NCBI RefSeq assembly: GCF_964340395.1 | Contig: NC_135556.1 | Span: 4,937,501 to 5,001,500, forward strand | Direction: 5' to 3' | Length of the DNA: 64,000 bases | Source of the DNA: Glandiceps talaboti | Taxonomy: Eukaryota > Hemichordata > Enteropneusta > Spengelidae | Shown: positions 1-19,857 of the stretch, piece by piece | Layout: each line of letters opens with the position of its first letter | Numbering within the stretch: position 1 is the stretch's first letter | Position numbers and translations under genes: made by a program | Notes under the pieces: generated by a model | The model's input: the letters and a program-made list of their open reading frames with translations, nothing else | Databases searched by the model: none | What the model was told of the DNA's origin: nothing

Positions 1-139
1 TACAGTTCCCTGCTAATCACTCGCTATGATTTTTTTCACATGACTTGCCAATTTGTGATTATATATTATATCTATATTGGCATTTCAAAATCCGGAAACC
101 ATCTTGCAACATGATAATTCTTTACAAACACGGAAAGAG

Positions 140-141
<2 letters not shown>

Positions 142-216
<75 letters not shown>

Positions 217-217
217 A
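142..217. repeat. (CA)n/(TA)n microsatellite
   Basis: About 31 CA units followed by a short TA run. A short TAATAAC..CACATGTGAATGAAA segment is duplicated just after it (about 216-269). It lies in the intron after CNMT-like exon 5. Confidence 0.95.
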
Positions 218-278
218 TAACCCACATGTGAATGAAACTATATATATAATAACCACATGTGAATGAAAATAATGATCC

Positions 279-284
279 TGCTGC

Positions 285-341
<57 letters not shown>
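279..341. repeat. (TTG)n triplet microsatellite
   Basis: About 19 TTG triplets, read as (CAA)n on the gene strand. It starts 24 bases downstream of the weak CNMT-like exon-5 donor, so it is intronic and its apparent polyglutamine reading is not coding. Confidence 0.95.
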
Positions 342-365
342 GAGTTAACCTGTCGAGAGACAAAC

Positions 366-587
366 CTCAAACATCTCCGCGGACATAACACGATCAAAAC
401 GTTGGTCAGTGTCCAATACTCTAGCATCACGTTTCAAACACTGCAGACGATCAGAGTAACCTCGCTCTTTAGCTTCAGATTCGATAAAGTCACATTGTGT
501 TCTTGAATTAGATACACATGTTACGGTGCAGTTGGGGTACTTCTCACAAATCCAAAGACCTAAAGCTCCCCAGCCACAACCAAGATC
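366..587 (-). CDS. CNMT-like exon 5 (SAM-binding core)
   Basis: Encodes residues 129-202, beginning with the DLGCGWG glycine loop and ending SAEMFE. The acceptor CTTATTTCCAG is clear. The donor is taken as GAG|GTTTGT because MFE is followed by a histidine-rich segment in relatives. GTTTGT is a weak 5' splice site; a GTTAAC 21 bases further on is the alternative. Confidence 0.85.
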
Positions 588-3500
588 CTGGAAATAAGAA
601 GAAATGAAAAGAACGGTTCGTCAGCGTATGTTTTCAAGTGATACTAGTATTCTAGTAACTTTAACAATGGCATGGAACGGAGCTAATGCTGTCATGAATC
701 CCCACCAATTATCCCGATCCAGATAAATGCCTTTTGAACGCCCAGGCGCACATAACTACGACATGGTGCATGTACAAACATGGACGTTTTCTACTCTCAA
801 CGACATACAAAAAAGCCAGGAGTTGGACATAGGTTGTCCAGGGCGTCAAACATAGGTTGTCCAGGGCCAATTTTTCAGCTACACTCATATGAAGAGTACT
901 GTATATGAAATAACTTTATCCGTTCATTCCGATCAGTTTATGTAGTACGTACTATTTAAATAAAAAAATTATTTATCCCGATTGTGATAAATACGGAAAT
1001 TTAATTTAATTTTTTTTTTATCTCGATCGGGATAAATGTATCCCTTACTTTTTTGTTTGCAAGTTCATCTACTTCTCAGCGACACAATACCATTAAGAAC
1101 TAGAGGTTTCGGTCTGGTATTTGACCACACTATTTAACGACAATTTTTTTCAATGATTTACAAATTCACTATCACTATTTTTGTTAATGACAGCCAATGT
1201 TACATTACCATAATATTGTGACCGTCTTCCACTTTGGCATTTAGACAATACAGTTCCAACATTGCTTCTTCAGCTAGAAGACATAATAGAGATGGTAAAT
1301 TGTAATACTCCTGTACATTATAATATGACACAACATTTACAAGTAAGAAGTAGGTAATGGTGTCAGGGTTGATTATTTGCAAAACAACTACAGCGCATTG
1401 CAGATAACTCTGTTTGATACACTCACACAGAAAGTTTAAACTATATATAACTCTACATTCTACACTCTAAGATATTAAGATCGCAATTTCTAGCTGCAGT
1501 TATGAATAAACCATAATGATTAAACACACGTTTATGGTATATAACAATGTAGCACAAAATGTGAATTAGGTTTCCATTCATTGGTTCGCCAATTGAAATT
1601 ATTATTGGTGACAAAATAAAAACAAAATCGCATTTAGACCATTACAATATTCTTGCTGCCAACTCGAATATTCTGATCGATAGATGTCCATGCCTTGATA
1701 TAGTATTATATAATGTAGATATTTGCTGTGGTTTTATACCTTGATCAAGTGTTCTGACATCTTCTGGCCAGTAGCAGCAACTGTACTTCAGTCGTTTACC
1801 CAGTGTCTAACATAAACAAGATAATAATCACGTTTGGAAAGTGAATCATATAATCTTACTTGTATGGGTGGATACATAGAATGTAACGTACTTTACGAAT
1901 ATGACTGATCTTGATGGAATGAATGAATGAATGAATGAATGTATGGATGGATACAAAAATTCATGCCAGTATATATATAAAGCCAGCATAGTGGGTAACA
2001 GGACAACTGCCCCCCGGACAACTGCCCCCCGGACAATTGCCCCCGGACAATTGCCCCCGAAGGACAATTGCCCCCCCCCCCCGGACAACTGCCCCCGAAG
2101 GACAACTGCCCCCTGGACAATTGCCCCCCCCCCCGGACAACTGCCCCTGAAGGACAACTGCCCCCCGGACTACTGCCCCCGAACGAAAAAAAAAACTAGT
2201 ATTACAGATGTACGGGTTTGTACAAACACAAACACGAAGTCATTTTTTTACTGGAAAAGATTTATTTATTATCAAAATATACAGGTAACAAGATAGAAAA
2301 CGAGTCAAAAGTAGAAAAAATATTGAGACTCAGAATGTACATTCTCGTAAGACTTTGGTGACAGTAAATGGTGACTCGGCCCAATCCCAGTCATTTTACA
2401 AGTGATGAGAAGAAAGTTCGGTGAAGAATGCCAACTATGCTATATATATTCTTTCAGTAAATCCACTTTAAGTGACCGCTTGAAACTATGTCGTGTTGGT
2501 TCTTTCCTGATATTGTATTTGATGTCGTTCCATGTAGTTGCACCTGTGTTACGATCCAAAATATCGTATTTCGGAATTGTGGGAATAAATTCTACATTTC
2601 GGCATTGTAGGCCATAGGTCAGAAATAGACTGGCGATGACGAATCTGGGCAAACATGATGTAACTGAAATTCACATGATTGGTTTGAGAAAAGTATATAA
2701 TAACTTTTATGATGGCGTGATCTTATGGTGTGATTTTCTATATTTAGTGGTTGTGTAAATTCCATTGTATTGGAAGTATTCTTAAAGTGAGAATTAAACA
2801 TCCAGAAGCACACGAGCACTCGGGTAGGTGATTCTGGCAAGCCGAAATCTCTTCTCAGTCGTGACTAATTCCCGACTTGTGACCTGAACGATCCCGTACG
2901 AGAGTATGAGAGTGTGAGTGCTAGAGTGCAACGTTAGAACTATCCATACTTATACCGTTCAACTCTACGACTCACAACACCTGTATATGATATTGATTGT
3001 TGTTCAACTGATGTCTTCACTGGCGGAATACATAAATTGCCCTGAACTTCTGTCGTGTATTGTATTCATAATTAAACAGCGTGCAATAATCGGTTATAGA
3101 GTGTGGTAAATTATTGTGTCGTAAACAAAAACACCTACTAAATACTTGTGTAACTTAAACACGTCGAGAATTGTTAACTGGTTGAAAAGAGGAGAAGAAT
3201 GTTCCAGAAAATTATGTGAATTACGGCAGTAAGTTAAATCATCATGCCGACATTTATGAATGACGTAACAATTATCACAGATAACAAGAGTAAAACATGT
3301 GAATGTAGTGAGTATAATGTACGCAAGTTGCGGCGGTACGTTGCCGACGGTGACTTTTTAATGATTGACAAACCCGTACATCTGTAATACTAGTTTTTTT
3401 TTCGTTGGGGGCAGTAGTCCGGGGGGCAGTTGTCCGGGGGGCAATTGTCCTTCGGGGGCAATTGTCCGGGGGGCAGTTGTCCTTCGGGGGCAATTGTCCG

Positions 3501-5861
3501 GGGGGCAGTTGTCCTTCGGGGGCAATTGTCCGGGGGCAATTGTCCGGGGGGGCAATTGTCCGGGGGGGGGGGGGGCAGTTGTCCTAGAATCAGCATAGTG
3601 TATAGAGAATACGGTTATTCCTGCATTATTCAATAGTTAAATTCTCAATCCACGCAACGTTAAGTGTAACGAATCACAACGAATCACAACAACAGAAGAA
3701 ATACATGATACCCGAGAGTGCGCATGTATGTAAGGATGTAATATAATGAAAATGTCAGTTGCTGTGTAAATATAATGAGAAAGACTATTCTTACAGTTTG
3801 GAAAAACTCGGTCGGCACTTCGTAGTGTTGTTCATTTGCTGTGTCTGTTTCGATTGCAATCGGGGCATTTTTCAGCTTGGTGATAAATTTCCTCTTGTAC
3901 TCGTGTTGTTTAACAACATCACCACCACAGTTCAGCTTGGCCAACCAATTGTGAAGATTGTATCTGAGAACTGTTATAGAAAAACACCCAACACTCAATT
4001 AGGTAGAGAGCAATGACATTTAATGGTCAATGACACTGCTTTTAAAGTAACACGTCTTGCTCCTTAAAATAAAGAAATCGCCTGAATAACAAACAAACAA
4101 ACAAACAAACAAACAAACAAACAAATAACTAACGTCTTTTCTTCATATCACATTATCAATTCATTGATTTGTTTCTTTCCATTTCTTTTACTTTTTATTC
4201 AACTTTCATAATTTCCATATCCGCTCTAAATCACTGTTCCAGTCACATCTTGTTGCATCACCTCGCATACATTCTACATGTCACAGTTGAGTTTGTCAAA
4301 ACTTGTCTTAATATGATCTACACGGTGCATAAAATAATAGCTATCGGAATATACTTGTCTGTTATTGTATTCTGAGAAAAGCAAGAAGCCACAGACATTT
4401 CCTTGACGAGTGGTAGTATCTCCAAATCAACTCGAAGGTACGTGTATATTTCTGGTAATAATATAGCTACCGATGTGTATTTCACCAAAACCCGGGGAGA
4501 ACCATGGACAATGGACGGGTGGGCTTACTACTACCTTCAAGTTAGTGAAAAAGATCAACTGTATATAAGCTCAGACCACCATAGAGAATAGTAGTATGAG
4601 ATATAAAGCTAATACGTTTAGTGGTCTGAGATATATCTAGGATTTACCCAGTCGTCTGCCAATATTGTCATGTTTTCTATTCTATCCGCACAAGCTATAA
4701 ACACGTCAATTCTGTTTTAAAATTTCCTACCTGTATATTTACTAATCATGAGTCAGGCAATAAGACTATCTATAAGCAATCAGAATCACGTCTGTTGCCA
4801 AACGCGTACGCGTGGCCATATTTCTCGCATGAGGCAGCGGTGGGGTGCCGGGTGCGTTCGATTATGCAACCCAGGGTGCCTCGCGAGGCACCTAAAGTTG
4901 CCCCAAGTTGTTGCGTTCGATTACTACTACATGACGTCACACTCGGGGCGCCCCAAGTCGACCCTCCTCATGGAGCAGGGACAGTTTGGGGATTGACCTG
5001 ACCTGACTTGACCCAAGATGGGGACGACATGTGATTGGTTATTGTTATCAATCCCGACAGAATTATACCGTATTTTGAGGATATCTTTCCACATTTAGTG
5101 AGGAAATAATTTTTCACTTCAAATTGTCTAAAATATTTTGGAAAGACGGACCAAATAATTTATCGTGAATCACGGATTTAATTTAATTATAGGCTCCCAG
5201 GAGTACCCCTAATGCAATAAAATACGTTCGATTTTCACACGACCCGCGGCCGGGCCCGAGGTGCCTAAGTGACGTCAGTTACCCTGATCCGAGGCTCCCC
5301 GGGGACGTATAATCGAACTTTTTAAGTTTTAGTGTTTAACCCGCACCTAACGGGTTAGGTGCGGGTGAAACACAAAAACTTAAAAAGTCACCAAAACAGA
5401 CGAAAAAAAACCTCAAAACCGCAACAAGACGCTACAATTATTGCAGCTGGGATCCAGGCTATGTCGGCAGTGCATCCCAGCTAGTTATTGAGGACATGTA
5501 TATGTATTTACCACCTCTCATCCTACTCCCTATCGATGGTGCAGTAATTACATGTAATTTGCTTGGCATACCACCGTCGCGTTTTGTTATGCCTGGTTTC
5601 GAATTTGCACTGGTGCTAAAGTCTAAACAAATAGAACCATCGATCCTATTACCGCCGGGCCGGGTATTACCGTTACCAACCAAAATTGTATGGATGACAT
5701 ACATCATGATATGGCGGGTTAATACAAAGTAGATATAAGTGAATATTATGAGACAATACTCCGATTCTATTGACGAGTTCCTTACCTTTCCTAAGAATCC
5801 AATCTCCAAAGTAATTCCCTGGTTGGAGGAAGGAGCCCAAGTACGCCGCGTACGAAGCCAT
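366..5861 (-). CDS. CNMT/CFA-synthase-like SAM methyltransferase, 5' five exons (partial, coding span with introns)
   Basis: Five exons on the minus strand (5786-5861, 3795-3970, 1740-1806, 1209-1273, 366-587) join in frame into 202 residues starting MASYAAYLGSFLQPGNYFGD. The SAM-binding glycine loop DLGCGWGALGLW lies at about residues 129-140, preceded by the family signature YSCCYW (about 92-97) and EEAMLELYC (about 108-116). The segment FDRVMSAEMFE (about 192-202) is the acidic post-II region. This order is typical of coclaurine N-methyltransferase-like proteins of the cyclopropane-fatty-acid synthase superfamily, which use S-adenosylmethionine; family members are usually about 350 aa, so the C-terminal ~40% is left of the window. 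The substrate in animals is not known and is not claimed. The protein has no obvious signal peptide. The ATG at 5859-5861 is chosen because exon 1 then gives a phase-1 donor matching exon 2. Confidence 0.88.
1209..1273 (-). CDS. CNMT-like exon 4
   Basis: Encodes EEAMLELYCLNAKVEDGHN then IM, up to residue 128. The acceptor is TGTCTTCTAG and the donor GTAATG. Confidence 0.88.
1740..1806 (-). CDS. CNMT-like exon 3
   Basis: Encodes residues 85-106, TLGKRLKYSCCYWPEDVRT followed by LDQ, the YSCCYW family signature. The acceptor is ATGTTAG and the donor GTATAA. The last base G joins CT of exon 4 to give Ala. Confidence 0.88.
2001..2180 (+). repeat. Left foldback arm: ~15-bp GGACAACTGCCCCCC array
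   Basis: About a dozen tandem units alternate GGACAACTG and GGACAATTG cores, with C-tracts of variable length and occasional CGAA spacers. It is the inverted partner of 3405-3584. Confidence 0.93.
3405..3584 (-). repeat. Right foldback arm, inverted copy of the ~15-bp array
   Basis: The same unit as the left arm, on the opposite strand, with the same CGAA-type spacers. Long G-runs (up to about 14) mark the outer end. Confidence 0.93.
3795..3970 (-). CDS. CNMT-like exon 2
   Basis: Encodes residues 26-84, ending HYEVPTEFFQT, a conserved segment of the family. The acceptor TTCTATAACAG lies above 3970 and the donor GTAAGA below 3795. Frame is kept with exons 1 and 3. Confidence 0.88.
4088..4126. 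repeat. (ACAA)n microsatellite
   Basis: About nine tandem ACAA units, in intron 1 of the methyltransferase gene. Confidence 0.9.
4840..5320. repeat. CpG-rich inverted-repeat block with GTTCGATTA boxes and two CRE palindromes
   Basis: This stretch is far richer in G+C and CpG than its surroundings. GTTCGATTA-type boxes occur near 4855, 4916 and 5226, and inverted at about 5309-5316. Segments around AGGTGCCT/AGGCACCT and GAGGC(A/T)CCC are repeated in opposite orientation at the two ends, as in a small inverted-repeat transposon. The full cAMP-response palindrome TGACGTCA occurs at 4932-4939 and 5270-5277. It lies in methyltransferase intron 1, 0.5-1.0 kb downstream of the start codon. It could be a MITE, a regulatory block, or a MITE that brought regulatory sites. 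Confidence 0.5.
5316..5389. repeat. Long hairpin-forming palindrome
   Basis: Two ~36-base arms with only a few mismatches (outer part ACTTTTTAAGTTTT, inner part CCCGCACCTAAC) are separated by two bases. It is directly adjacent to the CpG-rich block at 4840-5320. Confidence 0.85.
5786..5861 (-). CDS. CNMT-like exon 1 (start codon)
   Basis: Encodes residues 1-25 (MASYAAYLGSF...WILRK) plus one base. The GTAAGG donor lies just below 5786. The remaining codon base joins TT of exon 2 to make Val. Confidence 0.8.
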
Positions 5862-6627
5862 GCTTACAACCTTTGAACTATACAGTATTGACTGACCGCG
5901 CATGTCATTAGTAACACAAACAATGGAGATACTCCGCCCTATGCATTGTTCATACACAGAGTTTCATACACTATCAATCTATTTGTACTTTGTGTACAGG
6001 GAGCCCAGGAACGATGTTACAAACAAATAAACTAAAAAACACAAACCAACCAAACAAATAAACGTGGGTAAATGTCATCCAAGATATTCGTAGATAACTA
6101 TCTATACGTGTTTTGTATATTACGAATGAGGATTGAGTTTATAAAACACCTTTTATCATGACTTCCTACTTTAATAAATCAATGTGAAAAGTCTGTGTTT
6201 GTAAGTCAATAAGTTGCAGATTAATAAGTATGTAAAATTATTTCTTATTGTATGTACTAATAGCAAACTTTTGACATAGTTTTAGCTGTTTGCAATGTAT
6301 TGAGTTACAAAACAGACTTATTCGATGTTGTTTCACATTGAAATTTCAAGTAGGAAGCCATAATAAAATTGTTTTATAAATTAAAAATCAGAAATAAATA
6401 CCCAATACTCATCCATATGGCCACTGTATAAGTCTGCATTCACAAATAATGGGAGGGGGGGGGGGTCGGAGGAATCATGACAAAATTAGATTTTTTTTCA
6501 AGTCTCCCCTTTATAACCCAAAATAATTCAGATCCCCCCTCCACATGGTCAGAAATTTTCAAGGCCCCTCCCCCCACACACATATTTTTTTTTGTAACAT
6601 ATATATAGCCACACACATACACATGTG

Positions 6628-7052
6628 TACACACACACACACACACACACACACCTACCTACCTACCTACCTAAATAAATAAATACATACATACATACAT
6701 ACATACATACATACATACATACATACATACATACATACATACATACATACATACATACATGCACACATACATGCACACATGCATGCACACATGCATACAT
6801 GCATACATACACACATACATACATACATACATACATACATACATTTGTACATACATACATACATACATACATGCACACATACATGCACACATGCATGCAC
6901 ACATGCATACATACACATGCATACATGCATACATACACACATACATACATACATACATACATACATACATACATACATACATACATACATACATACATAC
7001 ATACATACATACATACATACATACATACATACATACATACATACATACATAC
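6628..7052. repeat. Compound microsatellite: (CA)n, (ACCT)n, (ACAT)n
   Basis: A CA run to about 6653 is followed by ACCT units to about 6672, AAAT units, then ~370 bases of ACAT tetranucleotide interrupted by GCAC-containing variants. All reading frames through it are low-complexity and not coding. Confidence 0.95.
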
Positions 7053-7316
7053 TTATTCTTTTATTTCCAACTTACATGAAAATAGCATGTACAAGTAAAG
7101 TATTTACATAATTCCTTTACAGAATACACACACAATACCTTGCAGGAAATCATAGTGACTATAGTGAACGAGTTTCTCTTGGTCACTTATGACAAACGTT
7201 CACGTGATATCTGGTTGTTATAGAACCTACATCTCAATCTCCAAATTTTGTAAGAACCTATTATTGAGCTGACACTACAATACTTGGTGATGGATTTGGA
7301 ATTCCTTCTATTTAAA

Positions 7317-7388
7317 CCATACATACATACATACATACATACATACATACATACATACATACATACATACATACATACATACATACAT
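7317..7388. repeat. (ACAT)n microsatellite
   Basis: About 17 tandem ACAT units, separate from the larger array to the left. Confidence 0.95.
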
Positions 7389-7437
7389 TGTCTCTAATGT
7401 AATTACATGAACATGTTTACATTTGGGGTGACCCTAA

Positions 7438-7765
7438 AACGAATGACAACCCGAATGACGGAAAGCGAATGACAACATTTCCAGTATGTAAACACTGGAA
7501 TGACACCCTTTTCTACATCCAGTTAGTTGAAGGACACCCTCTGCACTGTAAAACGAGTGGAATGACAGCCGCCACTCTATAAAATAAGTGGAATGACAGC
7601 ATTTTCAATGCTTTGGAAATGGAATGACAGCGTTTCCAGTATGTAAACAGTGGAATGACACCCCTTTCTACATTCAGTTAGTTGAATGGCATCCTCTGCA
7701 CTGTAAATCCAGTGGAATGACAGCCGCCACTCTATAAAATAAGTGGAATGACAGCATTTTCAATC
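7438..7765. repeat. Two tandem copies of a ~155-bp unit rich in GAATGACA
   Basis: The segment starting GAATGACAACATTTCCAGTA at 7467 recurs as GAATGACAGCGTTTCCAGTA at 7622, and the following bases align through to about 7757. GAATGACA recurs within each unit every 20-50 bases. It lies beyond the RNF121 3' end. Confidence 0.8.
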
Positions 7766-8030
7766 TCTGAATTCAATATCAGCCGTACATTTCCACACAC
7801 TCAGCATCTCTGAATTCAATACAAACCCATAAAATAAACAAATTTGAGGTAGATTTAAAAAACAATTTATTATCAGTAATATAACGTTAGGATAAGATAA
7901 CACAGGGGTACAAAAAAATTAGACATCAACAACAAGAAATGTACAAAATAGGAAGATGGAAAAATAAAATGAGTTTGTTTTTGGCGTTTTTCAGACACGT
8001 TGATTTACTCTTTCATGTAGGGTCTATGAT

Positions 8031-16850
<8,820 letters not shown>

Positions 16851-18659
16851 TTTGACTTGTTGGCAACCCCTAACCTGGGTAAGATTCTGACAAGTTCCTC
16901 TAGCTTACCTCGCATGCGTCACACAACCATCACGACACGACGTGCACGACATGTACATGTCGGGTATGTATTATTGCTTAGATTGCCGTTTTCTTAAGAA
17001 AATATCGTATGAATCCTGCTGCTACAAATGTGCCAATCTCTATACTAGTAGAAACAACACTTCCTTACCTGTGGTAGGAATATATAGTCAACACGTTGTT
17101 ATATTTAGCCTGTAGACCTGGAAAACAACAATCTAAGAAATACTACACGCCCTTATGCATGTGTCGGGGCATGAATAAATGGCATCATCGTATTTTCAGC
17201 CAGTACATTTCGAAATTCTCTCTTCTGAACTAGTAGCTACCCACATTATGATCAGGCTTTACATAGTTAGTTATGTTTACAAAACAAACAAACAAACAAT
17301 GAATAAACAAAAATGAATACTGACAACCATCAACAACAGAGTAATTAAAAATCATCAATGTTTCTATACAATAAGAATTACTGTACATATGTTTTCCAAT
17401 ATGCGAAATGGTCATAATTGACTGTACATACAATTGAGGGGTGTGTATAATGTGACCTTTGACCCCGAATTTGTTTTATGACATCATCAAGTTTCGTCTA
17501 TCTCAGAAAGCAACAGTTCTAAAATTCTTCTGGAATTCAAACTAGGTGGAACATTTCGGTACATATGTCCAGACCTATGCATACCATGGCAGTGTACAGA
17601 TCTGGTCATGTTGGGTCATGTCAAGAAAGTGCGACCTATAGCTTAATTTGTCAGGTTAGGTCACCAAAGGTCAGGTTTCTTCTTGTTATATTTTGCCCAT
17701 GTACGGTCAATAATTATAGCTTTGTTTTTATTCACAATACTTTTTTTAAACATGACAGTCACAAACCATTAGCGGTCCAAGTGCAACAAACCCGCGGGCT
17801 TGCCTGGCGAAAACGGGTGTCATAAAAGTTGTTTGCATCTCTAAAGCTGTTTGTAGCGTTACTTATAATAGCCTAATAAATTGATAACAACTGATATAAG
17901 ACGGAGATAAGGTTTGCCTCAATTGACTCACTCCTTAGAAATGATCTTACGCTGTGAACTACACTTTTACAGCTGTTTACTTGTGTTATGTAAGAGCCCA
18001 TCATCACATGTGTAAATATTGCTACTCTTTGATAACAAGTCCACTTGCTTGGCTAATGGCTTGTCCCAGTAATGATTCTTTTTTATATTTTATTTTGTGT
18101 GACTCAACATTGTTCGTTTTACTTTTTATTTCTTACGGGGTTTGCAAAGATAAACAAAGATACATACTATCGTTAGACGTTTTTTGTTTGACCTTTTACG
18201 TTTATGTTTTGTATATTTCCAAGCTCTCAAATTAAATCTCATAAATTCTGTGTCGCGCCTTTCACGCCTTTCGCATGGCCTAAAGGAAACCCCCTCGGGT
18301 CGCCCTCTAGTGGTGAACTTAGCAACCGTGCCAACTCCTGTGGCCTGCCCTACGTCCTCGAGAGGTCAGGTCGTCATGGAGGATTATATCAACACTCTTT
18401 GACTTATGCTAGGTCAGGTAGCGTCGGGTCACTTGAGGCAGGGTTGGTCGAAATAAAAATTTGACAATATACATGAACTATAGCATAGGATACCCACGGA
18501 CACTTGTTTCCAGAGATATCTTTCAGGATGTTTCTATCAAAACTACAAATTAGAGAGTGTCCAGATTTTACTTCGGGGGGGGGGAGGATTTTATGGGGGG
18601 GGGCATCAATTTTTCCCAGGAAAAGTTAGGAGGGGGGCTAAACATGAAAAAAAACATGA

Positions 18660-19200
18660 GTATTTAATGCAACATAAATCGATCTGCAATTCTACCACTT
18701 CTCAAAGTAACTTGTCCGTGAGGATGTGCAAGACTTGTTTCATCACTATCAGTGTTATCATCAGTACAAGCTCTCAGTATCACAGTTGTCTCCATCACTG
18801 CCTAGAACACGCATTACAGAAGTGTCACTTTCAGTCTCAGTCACTATCTGTTTCACTCATACCCATCTGTGCATGATATTAGTTTTAATTTCATTTGCAG
18901 TAATTTTTCTAGATCTAAGTTCTGGTGTTCCTATTATTTGAGTGGATATTATGTCTAATTTTTCTCTTTTTAATTTCCTCTCTGTTTTAGTAATTTATGC
19001 TCATCAATATATTTATCTAACTCTTTCACTTTCAGTTTTTCAAGAGTTCCACCCAAGAACAACTTCAACCAGTCATAGTCATTATATTTCTTGTTTTCTC
19101 TTTTTTCTGTTGCTCTTCCCAATGTTTTGATCTGATATTTTTGCCAAGTGAAATCCCCTAATACTGGAAATAGAAGTAAAACTTGTCTATCAGTCAAAGT
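18660..19200 (-). pseudogene. Decayed coding remnant, transposon-type protein tail
   Basis: On the minus strand a segment reads DYDWLKLFLGGTLEKLKVKE then LDKYIDEHKLLKQRGN (about 18970-19070). It resembles a SAP-like tail common in transposon-derived proteins of marine invertebrates. The frame breaks just after GN, apparently by a small indel. Beyond it, the other frames continue with acidic Asp/Ser/Thr-rich stretches (TETESDTSV, GSDGD) and an ending like VTLRSGRIADRF. Several stops and shifts interrupt it, so it is not a functional gene. Assignment to a named element family is not possible here. Confidence 0.5.
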
Positions 19201-19583
19201 ATAACAACAAGCACAAATGCTGATAGTTAAATTATTTCAGTTTTTGACTATTCTTTCCAACAATAAAAATGTACATATTTACACTTGCATTGTTGACAAG
19301 CTGAGCAACACAAACCGGCATTGGAACTAAAGTTGTATTCGATACATATCTAAAAAGTAGAACAGTTGTGAAGTATTTAAAGTATACCCGCATTGCCCAA
19401 TGGAAATATGTTGTTCTTGTCATTGTGCATGAAATGGTTACACATGCATCTTCTTTTTCAGTATAATGATTTACCCTGTAAAAGTTTATGCACAAAAACT
19501 TTATAAGTTATTATGAGTATTTTTTTTAGCACAACTGAACAAAGGTTCAGAGGTTCAAGGGCTATAGGCATGGTACTGAAGCA

Positions 19584-19661
<78 letters not shown>

Positions 19662-19712
19662 ATGCATGTATGTATGTATGTATGTATGTATGTATGTATG
19701 TACGTACGTACG
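19584..19712. repeat. (TG)n + (TGTA)n microsatellite
   Basis: About 31 TG units followed by about 14 TATG units with single GCATG and TACG variants. Confidence 0.95.
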
Positions 19713-19792
19713 CAGTCGTTTACTTGTACGTTTGCAAAATTGTTCACTTTTATTTACCTTTAACATTGAATGATGGAGGCAGTCAGGCTACG

Positions 19793-19793
<1 letters not shown>

Positions 19794-19857
<64 letters not shown>
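19794..19857. repeat. (TG)n microsatellite
   Basis: About 31 uninterrupted TG units. Confidence 0.95.

Larger units (their letters stand above)
1994..3590. mobile_element. Foldback-type element with tandem-repeat inverted arms (TU-like)
   Basis: Two ~180-base arrays of a ~15-base unit (GGACAACTGCCCCCC and variants) occupy 2001-2180 and, inverted, 3405-3584. Each array is followed inward by the same ~40-base unique segment (AACTAGTATTACAGATGTAC core), again inverted (about 2181-2222 and 3367-3404). The middle ~1.1 kb shows no recognisable gene. A 10-base direct repeat CAGCATAGTG lies just outside both arms (1984-1993 and 3591-3600), fitting a target-site duplication, though 6-7 unmatched bases separate it from the arrays. 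Foldback elements with outer domains of ~15-base tandem repeats are known from sea urchin (TU elements); that relationship is inferred from architecture only. It sits in intron 2 of the methyltransferase gene. Confidence 0.8.
5862..8030. other. Spacer between CNMT-like start and RNF121 stop
   Basis: No coding sequence was recognised. It holds the methyltransferase promoter side near 5862, several simple repeats (listed separately), a duplicated ~155-base unit, and the RNF121 3' UTR at its right end. A minus-strand AATAAA (TTTATT at 7866-7871) is a plausible RNF121 polyadenylation signal. Confidence 0.5.

Noticed and set aside
122-430. Polyglutamine frame through the TTG/CAA triplets
   Set aside because: It is out of frame with CNMT-like exon 5, lies in the following intron, and continues into a CA microsatellite.
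1984-3600. Retroviral or LTR interpretation of the paired repeats
   Set aside because: The paired segments are inverted, not direct, and there is no gag-pol coding sequence between them.
3358-3636. Gly/Pro-rich proteins in the GGACAACTGCCCCC arrays
   Set aside because: Several overlapping frames on both strands are open only because of the 15-bp repeat; it is the foldback arm.
6663-7111. Long Met-Tyr-Val-Cys or His-Thr-Tyr-Ile frames in the ACAT array
   Set aside because: All frames of a tetranucleotide repeat stay open by composition; no gene structure.
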